A DNA stretch of 64,000 nucleotides from NCBI GenBank assembly GCA_910580235.1, contig CAJTVU010000004.1, positions 1 through 64,000 on the forward strand, written 5' to 3'. The number at the start of each line of letters is the position of its first letter. The stretch's first letter is position 1. The notes under the pieces are model-generated. The model did no database searches and was not told the DNA's origin. It worked only from the letters and a program-made list of their open reading frames with translations. The stretch comes from an uncultured Dorea sp. (lineage in GTDB: Bacteria; Bacillota; Clostridia; Lachnospirales; Lachnospiraceae). A program made the position numbers and the translations under genes. Below are positions 51,467 through 59,738 of the stretch, piece after piece.

Positions 51467-52678
51467 TTATTCCTTTTTTTGAACCTTCCCTTTCATTACT
51501 GCCTCCGCTCCGTATTTCTGCCTTATCTTGTCAAGGGCCCTGTCGAGCTGTTCTTGCTTTTTATCTTTCCTGTGCTCTTCTTCGCCTTTATATTCAATAT
51601 CGAAAAGGCTAAGCTGTTTCGGCTGCGCTTCCCCTGCCAGCTTGGAGCTTCGGATCCCCAGAAGCCGGATAGGGCGGCCATCCCACAGCTCCTGGAATAA
51701 CCGCACGGCTTCTTCGTAGATATCTCTGTCGCTGTTCGTCTCACATACAAGCTGGCACTGGTGAGAGCTTGTCCCAAAATCATAGTATTTTATCTCCACT
51801 GTCAGGCTGCCGGCTCTCTGTCCGGCCGCCCGAAGCCTTCGGCCCACGCTTTTTGCGAGCCGGCCGAGTACTTCCCTTGCTTCTTCTTCCGTTACCGCAT
51901 CTCTGGCAAGGGTGGTAGAATTGCCGATCCCTTTCGCTTCTGCCTGTTCCGGCTCCACCCGCGAACCGTCGATCCCGTTGGCGAACTCCCACAATCTGCG
52001 CCCGTGGCTCTTTAAATGCAGCTCCACAAGGGAAAGATCCGCCCTGGCCAGATCGCCGATCGTGTATATCTCCAGCTTCTTTAATGTATCTACGCTGGAA
52101 TGCCCCGCCATGTACAGATCCGCCAAAGGCAGAGGCCACATTTTCACCTGGATCTCCTCTGGGAATAACGTATGCACGCGATTTGGCTTGGCAAAATCAG
52201 ACGCCATCTTTGCCAGCACTTTCACGCTGGACACGCCGATGTTTACTGTGAACCCGAACCTCTGGTATATCTCTCCCTTAATCTGGAACGCCGCTTCCAC
52301 GGGCGATCGAAAGCGGCCCGCAAGCCTCGCAAAATCCATATAGCACTCGTCCACGCTCACTTGCTCAATGTCGGGCGTAAGCCCGCGCAGGAACTCCATC
52401 AGCTTGTCGCTGTATCTTTTATACATCTTATGGTCGGGCTGCTCTATAACAAGATCCGGGCACTTGCGAAAGGCATTCACTACTGGTTCCCCAGTGCGAA
52501 TGCCATATTTCTTGGCGGGGACGGATTTGGCCAGCACTACGCCGCGGCGGGCTTTCCTGTCCCCACCGATGATGGACGGGATCTCTCTTAGATCCGTCCC
52601 CTTACCATTCTTCAATTGTTCCACCGCCGTCCAGCTAAGATAGGCGGAATTTACATCAATATGAAAGATTACGCACAC
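51467..52678 (-). CDS. dinB: Y-family DNA polymerase IV
   Basis: Translesion polymerase of 403 residues. The palm motif is HIDVNSAYLSW (the usual steric F/Y positions altered to NSAYLSW) with the catalytic SVDECYMDF, followed by thumb (NIGVSSVKVLAKMASDFAKPN) and little-finger domain. A beta-clamp-binding motif QLSLFD near residue 365 supports a functional replisome partner. It starts at GTG, with AAGGAG 8 bases upstream, and overlaps the clpB 3' end by 23 bases, so it may be co-expressed with the heat-shock chaperone. Confidence 0.93.
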   Translation of the reverse strand: MCVIFHIDVNSAYLSWTAVEQLKNGKGTDLREIPSIIGGDRKARRGVVLAKSVPAKKYGIRTGEPVVNAFRKCPDLVIEQPDHKMYKRYSDKLMEFLRGLTPDIEQVSVDECYMDFARLAGRFRSPVEAAFQIKGEIYQRFGFTVNIGVSSVKVLAKMASDFAKPNRVHTLFPEEIQVKMWPLPLADLYMAGHSSVDTLKKLEIYTIGDLARADLSLVELHLKSHGRRLWEFANGIDGSRVEPEQAEAKGIGNSTTLARDAVTEEEAREVLGRLAKSVGRRLRAAGQRAGSLTVEIKYYDFGTSSHQCQLVCETNSDRDIYEEAVRLFQELWDGRPIRLLGIRSSKLAGEAQPKQLSLFDIEYKGEEEHRKDKKQEQLDRALDKIRQKYGAEAVMKGKVQKKE

Positions 52679-55262
52679 CTTGTCTGCTCCTTGCAGTCAG
52701 CTTATTATCTTCGCAGTCAATGACGATCGTCTCTCCGGCTCCTATATCGCCTTGCAGCATCAGCTTCGCCGCCAGCGTCTCCACGTTCTTCTGAAGGTAG
52801 CGCTTCAGCGGCCTCGCACCGTAAGTTGGGTCGTAGCCGCCTTCTACTACCTGGCGTTTCGCTCCCTCAGTCAGCTCGATGCAGATTTCTTTTGTCTCAA
52901 GACGCCTGTTCACATCTGCTACTAATAAGTCAATGATGTCATAAATATCCTCTTTCGTCAACGGCCTGAATAAGATCGTCTCATCCAGGCGGTTTAAGAA
53001 TTCCGGCCTGAAATGCGCCCGCAGTTCTTCCATCACCGCCTGTTCACAAGCTCCGTCGATCTCTCCCGTCTCGTCGATCCCTTCCAGAAGATAAGAAGAG
53101 CCGATGTTGGACGTCATAATGAGGATCGTATTCTTAAAGTCTACCGTCCTTCCCTGGGAATCTGTGATACGGCCGTCATCCAGCACTTGTAGCAGCACGT
53201 TGAACACATCTGGGTGGGCTTTCTCTATCTCGTCAAAGAGCACGACCGAATATGGCTTCCGCCTGACCGCCTCGGTGAGCTGGCCGCCCTCGTCATACCC
53301 CACATATCCGGGAGGCGCCCCGATAAGCCTTGACACAGAATATTTCTCCATGTACTCGCTCATGTCGATACGCACCATATTGTCCTCGTCATCGAAAAGG
53401 CTCTCCGCCAGCGCTTTTGCCAGCTCCGTCTTACCTACGCCGGTAGGCCCAAGGAACAGGAATGAGCCGATCGGCTTGGTGGGGTCTTTGATCCCTGCTC
53501 TGGAGCGGATGATGGCTTCCGTCACCAGCTCCACGCCTTCGTCCTGCCCGACGACCCGCTTGTGCAGCTCCTCCCCTAAGTGCAGCGTCTTGCTCCGCTC
53601 GCTCTCATTTAATTTAGCGACCGGGATCCCGGTCCACCGAGATACGATCTTCCCAATCTCTTCATCGGTCACGCTCTCATGGACAAGCGTATGCTCCTTG
53701 TCCCTGGCTCTGCCCTCTTCTTCTGCAAGCCTTCTCTGGAGCTCGGGCAAAGTCCCGTACTGGAGCTCTGCAGCCCGATTTAAATCATAATCTTGCTGCG
53801 CCCGCTCCATGTCTTTGTTGGCCCGCTCGATCTCTTCCCGCAGCTTCTGGATCCGCTCAACGCCAACTTTCTCATTATCCCAGCACGCTTTCTTCCCTGC
53901 GAACTCCTCCCGCAGCTCTGCCAGCTCCTGTTGGAGATGAGAGAGCCTCTCGCGGCTTAGCCTGTCTTCTTCCTTTTTTAGAGCTGCTTCTTCAATCTCC
54001 ATCTGCATGATCTTCCGCTGCAGCTCATCGAGCTCCGTCGGCATGGAATCCAGCTCCGTTTTAATGAGAGCGCACGCCTCGTCTACCAGGTCGATCGCTT
54101 TGTCCGGCAGGAACCGGTCGGAAATATATCGGTCAGACAAGGTGGCGGCCGCCACGAGCGCCCCGTCGGTGATCTTCACCCCGTGGAACACTTCATAGCG
54201 TTCTTTTAGCCCACGTAAGATAGAGATCGCGTCTTCCACCGTCGGCTCCGACACCAGCACCGGCTGGAACCTCCGCTCCAGCGCGGCATCCTTCTCAATA
54301 TACTGGCGGTACTCGTCTAAAGTGGTGGCTCCGATACAGTGGAGCTCTCCTCTCGCCAGCATAGGCTTGAGCATATTCCCCGCATCCATGGCTCCGTCCG
54401 TCTTCCCCGCGCCTACGATCGTATGCAGCTCGTCGATAAAGAGGATGACCCTGCCGTCGCTGTTCTTTACTTCTTCCAGCACTGCTTTCAGCCGCTCTTC
54501 GAACTCGCCCCGGTATTTGGCTCCCGCTACAAGCGCCCCCATATCCAAAGAGAAGATCGTCTTCTCTTTTAAGCCCTCCGGCACATCTCCCCGGACGATC
54601 CTCTGTGCGAGCCCTTCTACTACCGCCGTCTTGCCAACGCCCGGCTCCCCGATCAGCACAGGATTGTTCTTCGTCTTTCTCGATAAGATGCGGATCGTGT
54701 TCCGGATCTCCGCGTCGCGGCCGATGACTGGATCCAGCTTCTGCTCTCTAGCCCTCTCCACCAGATCCGAACCGTATTTATTCAATGTATCGTACGTGCT
54801 CTCAGGATTGTCGCTTGTCACTCTCTGATTCCCCCTGACCGTTGACAATGCCTGTAAGAACCCGTCGCGGCTTATCCCCATCTCCCGGAAGATTGCTTTT
54901 AGCTCCTTGTTGGCATGCCGCATAAGGGATAAGAACAAATGCTCCACCGACACATACTCGTCCCCCATCTGCTTTGCTTCATCTTCCGCATGTATGAGCG
55001 CTTTATTTAAATCCTGCCCCACGTACTGCTGCGCCCCCTGGACCTTCGTGCGCTTTCTCAAGGCCTCCTCCGCACGGCTCACGATCGTATTCCTGTCAAT
55101 GCCCATCTTCTCCAGAAGTTTCAGGATAAGGCTGTCATCCTGCGTAAGAAGCGCATACAGAAGATGCTCCTGCTCAATCTCCTGATTGCCGTATTCCAGC
55201 GCGGCGCGCTCACAGTCCTGCACGGCCTGCAATGATTTCTGTGTAAATTTATTAATGTTCAT
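52656..55262 (-). CDS. clpB: ATP-dependent disaggregase ClpB
   Basis: A Hsp100 chaperone that rescues aggregated proteins with DnaK. The 868 residues comprise the N-domain (about 1-145), NBD1 with Walker A GEPGVGKTAVVEGLA, a coiled-coil middle domain (about 405-525, charged heptads), NBD2 with Walker A GPTGVGKTELAKALAE, and the C-terminal domain. The middle-domain coiled coil distinguishes it from ClpC/ClpA. AAAGGAGG precedes the ATG. A promoter with an overlapping CIRCE element lies upstream, which indicates HrcA control. dinB follows with overlap. Confidence 0.97.
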   Translation of the reverse strand: MNINKFTQKSLQAVQDCERAALEYGNQEIEQEHLLYALLTQDDSLILKLLEKMGIDRNTIVSRAEEALRKRTKVQGAQQYVGQDLNKALIHAEDEAKQMGDEYVSVEHLFLSLMRHANKELKAIFREMGISRDGFLQALSTVRGNQRVTSDNPESTYDTLNKYGSDLVERAREQKLDPVIGRDAEIRNTIRILSRKTKNNPVLIGEPGVGKTAVVEGLAQRIVRGDVPEGLKEKTIFSLDMGALVAGAKYRGEFEERLKAVLEEVKNSDGRVILFIDELHTIVGAGKTDGAMDAGNMLKPMLARGELHCIGATTLDEYRQYIEKDAALERRFQPVLVSEPTVEDAISILRGLKERYEVFHGVKITDGALVAAATLSDRYISDRFLPDKAIDLVDEACALIKTELDSMPTELDELQRKIMQMEIEEAALKKEEDRLSRERLSHLQQELAELREEFAGKKACWDNEKVGVERIQKLREEIERANKDMERAQQDYDLNRAAELQYGTLPELQRRLAEEEGRARDKEHTLVHESVTDEEIGKIVSRWTGIPVAKLNESERSKTLHLGEELHKRVVGQDEGVELVTEAIIRSRAGIKDPTKPIGSFLFLGPTGVGKTELAKALAESLFDDEDNMVRIDMSEYMEKYSVSRLIGAPPGYVGYDEGGQLTEAVRRKPYSVVLFDEIEKAHPDVFNVLLQVLDDGRITDSQGRTVDFKNTILIMTSNIGSSYLLEGIDETGEIDGACEQAVMEELRAHFRPEFLNRLDETILFRPLTKEDIYDIIDLLVADVNRRLETKEICIELTEGAKRQVVEGGYDPTYGARPLKRYLQKNVETLAAKLMLQGDIGAGETIVIDCEDNKLTARSRQGVRNLSY

Positions 55263-55324
55263 AACAATGCCTCCTTTGACATGCCAGATTGAAAATTGTT
55301 CTATTATATATATAACACATTTTT

Positions 55325-55353
55325 AATATAACACGTTTTGTTAGCAATGTAAA
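55325..55353 (-). promoter_or_regulatory. Sigma-A promoter for clpB
   Basis: On the minus strand TTTACA (55353-55348), 17 bases, TATATT (55330-55325), about 62 bases upstream of the clpB start. Confidence 0.7.
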
Positions 55354-55367
55354 TAGGCGAGTGCTAA
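55341..55367. promoter_or_regulatory. CIRCE operator (HrcA site) of clpB
   Basis: On the minus strand TTAGCACTC, 9 bases, CATTGCTAA. The first arm is a perfect CIRCE half and the second deviates at three positions from GAGTGCTAA. Spacing is exact and the -35 hexamer falls inside it. Confidence 0.82.
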
Positions 55368-55440
55368 AACTATGTGAAAATTTTATGACGTGCTGATTTT
55401 GTGCAGTTTCTAACAGGTATTTATTTCCATTTTACCCATT

Positions 55441-55477
55441 TTGACATACGATTGACATACTTTTTCTTCTGACATAC
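55441..55477. repeat. Three spaced GACATAC direct repeats
   Basis: TTGACATAC at 55441, ATTGACATAC ending 55460, and TGACATAC at 55470-55477 run in the same direction. The 14-base string TTGACATACTTTTT (55452-55465) recurs at 58189-58202, so it brackets the AT-rich island. Such arrays resemble integrase arm or attachment sites. Confidence 0.5.
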
Positions 55478-55507
55478 AAAAACCACCGCCGATATTGCTG
55501 ACGGTGG
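55478..55507 (-). terminator. Terminator at the island's left edge
   Basis: On the minus strand CCACCG (55507-55502) pairs with CGGTGG (55488-55483) and is followed by TTTTTG. It would stop transcripts leaving the AT-rich island leftwards toward clpB. Confidence 0.6.
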
Positions 55508-55632
55508 ATTCCTACTTAGAAATTGTGGAGTGAATATCTTATCTGGAAGAATCAGTGGGTCTTGCCTCCATTAAGAACACCCCTTCACTGTCTGCTTAAA
55601 GAGATCCTCCCGGCTCGGCTTCCGTTCTCCGG

Positions 55633-55671
55633 TCAGTGCACAAAAGAGGTATGGCCCATTGTACACTGAGG
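55633..55671. repeat. Short hairpin with family-B ends
   Basis: TCAGTGCACAA (55633-55643) pairs imperfectly with TTGTACACTGA (55659-55669). The ends match those of the 272-bp element at 7317-7588, but the interior is only about 15 bases: a solo or internally deleted copy. The rest of the 55263-55724 gap contains the clpB control region, the GACATAC repeats and a terminator. Confidence 0.5.
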
Positions 55672-55724
55672 ATAGTTCCTAAAATCATAGAGAATATGGC
55701 CAGTATTACCCAGAAATGAAAATA

Positions 55725-56051
55725 TCATTTTCTAGTTATGACATTATTGACATACATCGTAATTACAATATATGAAACTAAGGAAATCCCATTATTAATC
55801 AAAGAAACATGTGGTGGCTCCAATGGAAGAACACCTTTTAATAATAAAACTATAACTATTAAAATAACGCCTGCTCTAAATAGCAATTTTGATGCAAGCA
55901 AATGGGCTTCCTTCCAACATTCTTTATTTTTCATCGATTCAGCAGTTCGAAACCCACTCATGTTAGTCATTTTACTATATGCTTTCTTTTTATAATAAAA
56001 ACTGATTATGACCATAGTGACAGGCAGAATCATATCCACAACCCAAAACAT
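55725..56051 (-). CDS. SdpI-like small membrane protein
   Basis: A 108-residue protein with three hydrophobic helices and the SdpI-family segment GFRTAESMKNKECWKEAH, which lies between helices one and two. SdpI-type proteins include an immunity protein and signal receptor for a Bacillus toxin, but most are uncharacterised. The start is MFWVVD because AAAGGAG is 8 bases upstream; the frame extends 14 codons further without a ribosome binding site. It is AT-rich, unlike the chromosome on both sides, and lies next to remnants of an exporter and a methyltransferase, a context that suggests a decayed peptide-toxin locus (inference). Confidence 0.65.
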   Translation of the reverse strand: MFWVVDMILPVTMVIISFYYKKKAYSKMTNMSGFRTAESMKNKECWKEAHLLASKLLFRAGVILIVIVLLLKGVLPLEPPHVSLINNGISLVSYIVITMYVNNVITRK

Positions 56052-56093
56052 ACCAGAAACTCCTTTCTCTAACCCTAAACTTAAATTACTCAT

Positions 56094-56469
56094 CGCTTCG
56101 CAGTAATTATGTTTAAAACTCTATAATTACAAGTGTTAAAATCATAAACAAAACCAATAATTAAATCTATTGCTCTCATTCTCCCCTTCGTCGTCTTACT
56201 CCGTCTCTACCTTCTGCAATACAAACTGGGTATTTGCCAACAAGATGCAGCATTTATATATCAGCATCATTTAATTCAAATACTCTGAGCATAACTTCTT
56301 GTTTCTTGCTGACTGTTTGGATCTAATACATTCAATCATATTTAATTCTGCTGCTTGATACTGACACTAAAAGTAAGAACACTCAAAGCAGGCTTTATAC
56401 ACTTTATCTACAGCGCGGATCACTTTATGTTTTAATCTTTCCTAACATTCAGGAAAAACAATACATAAT
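56094..56469. other. AT-rich gap without recognised gene
   Basis: This stretch of about 375 bases has no convincing reading frame, ribosome binding site or hairpin on either strand. Its composition matches the flanking AT-rich island rather than the chromosome. Confidence 0.6.
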
Positions 56470-57459
56470 CTACATTTTCTTTATTATTCCCATCTTTTCC
56501 ATCATATTGCAAGCTTGTAGCAATTTGCAGGTTATATCTATACTTGTAGACTTTGACTTAATACACTCCAATACTTTTTTCAAACTTCCATACGTGTTCA
56601 ATAAGTCATATGTATCTTTTGCTTCCTCATCAAAAAAGCCTATCTTTTCATTATTTTTACAAACTATATAACTACTATTATTTTTCTCTATTGATATATT
56701 TTTTTCTACAGATGCACTATCCTCAATACTCCAATCATTACACAACGTTAAAATTTTCAAACTATTATTATCACTTTTTTTAATTTTGTAAATTAAACTA
56801 TATAAACAAGTTGCTCCTAACGAATTATAATTGTTTTTCATCTCTCTTTCAAATCCTTGTCTATCGAACTCAGAATTATATAATGCAGTTAATTTACTTA
56901 GTTGAAATATCTGATAATCTAGAGGTATCTTATCAATAATTGCAGAAATAATTTCCCAATTAACATTTCGAGCATGTTCCCTTAAATAATCATTAAAAAA
57001 CACAGAATTACTGTTACCCAAACATTGGCAAAAAATAATAGCAATACCATCATTTGTTAAATATTGATTTAATTTTGATATGATTTTATTCAATATATCT
57101 AAACCGTCTCTACCTCCAGAACCACAGATTGGATAGGTAATATCTTCAAGCATAGGAATAAATGGAGGATTCGCATAGATTGCATCAAACAAATCTTTAT
57201 TCTCTAATACAGAATAAAGATCACCGACTCTTATATCAATTATATCTTGAAGGCCATTCAATTTGGCATTAAATTCTATTACATTTGCAGCTTTGGGATT
57301 TATTTCAACAGACACAACCTTTCTAGCAGACTTTGCTGCCAAAAGGCCCTGAATACCAGTGCCGCTACACAAATCTAAAACAACATCATTTCTTCCGAAC
57401 TTAATATTCTCACCTAGTCTTAAACTATCTAATCCTATGTAAATGTCTGTATTATTTCT
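56470..57459 (-). pseudogene. 5'-truncated SAM-dependent methyltransferase
   Basis: The open frame encodes a class I methyltransferase core: IYIGLDSLRLGENI, motif I VVLDLCSGTGIQGLLAA, an acidic SVEINPKA and the NPPFIP catalytic motif of HemK/N-methyltransferase-like enzymes. A C-terminal region of about 130 residues (VEKNISIEKNNSSYIVC onward) matches no family known to me. The N-terminal domain expected before IYIGLDS is missing. The frame has no good start: it opens inside the 3' end of the truncated ABC transporter gene, overlapping it by 25 bases in another frame. A deletion fusing the two genes is the simplest reading. The substrate is unknown. Confidence 0.7.
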
Positions 57460-57740
57460 TTATTAAGTTCAAACGAAATATTATTTTTTACTCTAACCTT
57501 TTTTAATGTATATACGTAAGAAAAAGCACAACTAAATATACCTATGGAAGCAATTATTAATGCATATTCTAATATAGATTTTACCGTAGTCCCTAAAATA
57601 AGCACATCAACAAAATTACCATTTAAATATGGTATAGCTGCTGAAATAACTGTAGATACCGTCTGAACTATTATTATAAAAAGCAAAACCTTATTTTGTT
57701 TTTTTAATTTGTTAGAAAGTAATTGGTATATTATCCCCAC
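57435..57740 (-). pseudogene. ABC exporter, N-terminal fragment
   Basis: The 101-residue fragment is the start of a transmembrane domain of an ABC half-transporter: two helices (about 17-40 and 56-78) and SYVYTLKKVRVKNNISFELN, typical of bacteriocin/lantibiotic exporters. A full exporter is about 550-600 residues, so about four fifths, including the ATPase, is lost at the junction with the methyltransferase. The presumed GTG start sits directly after GGGAGG, which is unusually close. Confidence 0.65.
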
Positions 57741-57753
57741 CTCCCTATCTTCT

Positions 57754-57807
57754 TTACATTAATTCCGCCCGCTCTGAGAGCATGGCAGCTTTTAATGTGT
57801 CTTCCAT
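57754..57807 (-). CDS. Possible 17-codon peptide gene before the exporter fragment
   Basis: The strong AGGAGG site is followed after 7 bases by ATG and the frame MEDTLKAAMLSERAELM. It lies immediately before the exporter fragment, where a precursor peptide might stand, but it has no Cys or core-like region and may be truncated. Confidence 0.3.
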   Translation of the reverse strand: MEDTLKAAMLSERAELM

Positions 57808-57819
57808 CTTCTCTCCTCC

Positions 57820-57894
57820 TCAGATTGCAGAAATATTATCTTCTAATTCTTTCAGGATTAAATCTGCTATTCTTTCTATTTTCGCCTGAATCAT
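57820..57894 (-). CDS. Possible 24-codon peptide gene
   Basis: The frame begins MIQAKIERIADLILKELE, ends DNISAI, and reads as an amphipathic helix. It lacks a clear ribosome binding site and ends just before the AGGAGG of the next small frame. It is noted as a candidate only. Confidence 0.2.
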   Translation of the reverse strand: MIQAKIERIADLILKELEDNISAI

Positions 57895-58354
57895 ACAAAT
57901 TTTTCTATTATTTTGTGATAACTTTAATTGTCATATATAATTTTTGGCATAATATGACCAATCAATCAATTCTTTTGTAATATTTACGCTATTTATTGTA
58001 ATAACTTGTCCTTACGAACTCACACGCACAAAAAACGGAAAATGGCTTTTTGCTAAAAATCGAAAGAAAAATAGCAAGCCAAACATTCAACTCGCCTGCC
58101 GTTCACTGACTAGGATGATAAAATGAACTAATCTTAGACAAAAATTGACTACCGCTCCTACCATTAGCATCATTCTATGACATATTATTTGACATACTTT
58201 TTAAAACAGAACACAAATAAAGACACTGCCTAAAACTTTTGAGTAATAAGAAAAAAGCCTAAAATCCCTTGATTTTAAGCCACCTTCACACAAAGACAAA
58301 ACAACACGAATTTCACCTTGTACTTAAAACAGATGAGTGCTAACTTTTTAGCCA
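57895..58354. other. AT-rich gap between island genes and the IS remnant
   Basis: No gene is recognised here. A second TTGACATACTTTTT (58189-58202) matches the left-edge array, and CTAAAATCCCTTGATTTTAAG near 58258 forms a small palindrome. A lone half CIRCE-like string (GAGTGCTAA, 58335-58343) has no partner. Confidence 0.5.
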
Positions 58355-59736
58355 AATTGTGGACGGGGTAAATTTAAATTCAATGTCATTAAATTCAATG
58401 TCATTAAATTAATAAAATAGTCCGAACAAGAGGCTCACGAGATAGAACATAACTCGAAATCGTGGGTTTTTTTAGGCCTCTAAAAAACACTTGACAAATC
58501 GCCCAAAATATGCGGCGCAGCCTCTTAAATATACATCCGCGAAAGGCACCTCCTTCCATGGCTACCCTCTATTCTCGGTAGATGGCTCCGAACTCTCCTT
58601 CCCCGGGGACGGCCTTGAGCCCTTATGCTGGGCGAAGGTCCCCAATGCGGCACGAGGCAGGCAGGCCCTCCACTTAAATGCCATCTATCATATGCAGAGC
58701 GGGGCCTTCCAGGATGTGCTCTTCCAAAAGATAAAGGAGCGCGATGAGAACAAGGCCTTTGCCGCTATGCTCGCCAGAGGGCGCTTTCCTGATAAGGCCA
58801 TTTTCGTGGCTGACCGGGGATATGAGTGCTACAACACCCTTGCCGCCATCCAGGAGCAGGGCGGCTTCTATGTGGGTAGGAGCCGCCAGGGGAAGGGCAG
58901 CATGCTCTCCGGCCTAAGCCTCCCGGATAAGGAAGGGATGGATCAGAAGGTATCGGTCGTCATCTGCAAGGAGCATACAAGGAAGACGAAAGAGGAGCCA
59001 GAGCGCTATAAGCGGGTGCGCCAGGGCACAAGGTTCGATTTCTTTACAGATGGGCGCACAGAGTACGCCCTAGAGCTCCGGGTCGTAAAGATAAGGCTTT
59101 CGGATGGGGCAGAGGAATATCTTGTCACGAACCTGCCAGAAGAGGAGTTCAAGATAGAAGCCCTCAAGGAGATCTACCATATGCGCTGGGAGATCGAGAC
59201 GGCCTTCCTGCACCTGAAGTATGCGCTGAGCGCTGCAGCCGTCCACTCAAGGAGGTACGAACTCGTCATACAGGAGCTCTATGCGAAGATCATTATGTTC
59301 AACTTCTGCAAAGAGCTCATAAGAGAGGTGCATGTGCCGCAGAAAGAAGGCTGGAAGCACCGATATAAGCTGAACATTACAATGGCTTTCACGATATGCA
59401 TGGATTTCTGGCGCAGCCCTGAAGACACTGCGCCAGAAGGCCTTGGAGGAGCCCTGCTCAGATACCTTGTACCAGTACGGGAAGGGCGAAGTGCCCCAAG
59501 GCGGGCTGGCAAGAAGCCAGCGATACACTTCAATCATAGGATAACATAATCTAAGAAGATAAGATAGAGGGCATTTAAGCAGAGGAGGCTCTCTGCTTAT
59601 TAGGTGTGCAAAGGAATAGAAGAAGGGGCAGGATCTGTCGTCGATCCTGCCCCTTCATAAGAAGATCTGCATTTCTCATAAAGAACGGGAAAGCTAACTT
59701 AATGACATTGTTATTAATTTTACCCCGTCCCCAATT
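58355..59736 (+). mobile_element. IS4-family insertion sequence remnant
   Basis: The ends are imperfect inverted repeats: AATTGTGGACGGGGTAAA at 58355 and AATTGGGGACGGGGTAAA read inward from 59736, each followed by CAATGTCATTAA further in. The element is about 1.38 kb. It contains one transposase frame lacking its N-terminus. Its right end directly adjoins the stop codon of the CofE-like gene. Confidence 0.75.
58491..59549 (+). pseudogene. IS4-family DDE transposase, N-terminally truncated
   Basis: The remaining 352 residues hold the catalytic core: first Asp in FSVDGSELSFPGDG, second in FVADRGYECYN, and the IS4 YREK signature in YHMRWEIETAFLHLK with the catalytic Glu. The frame is closed by a TAG six codons upstream of the TTG at 58491, and the DNA-binding N-terminal segment (about 100 residues in relatives) is absent. 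Mobility in cis is therefore unlikely. Confidence 0.8.
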
Positions 59737-59738
59737 GG

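Noticed and set aside
58335..58343. A second CIRCE element
   Set aside because: Only a GAGTGCTAA half is present; no TTAGCACTC arm occurs at 9-bp spacing and no heat-shock gene follows.
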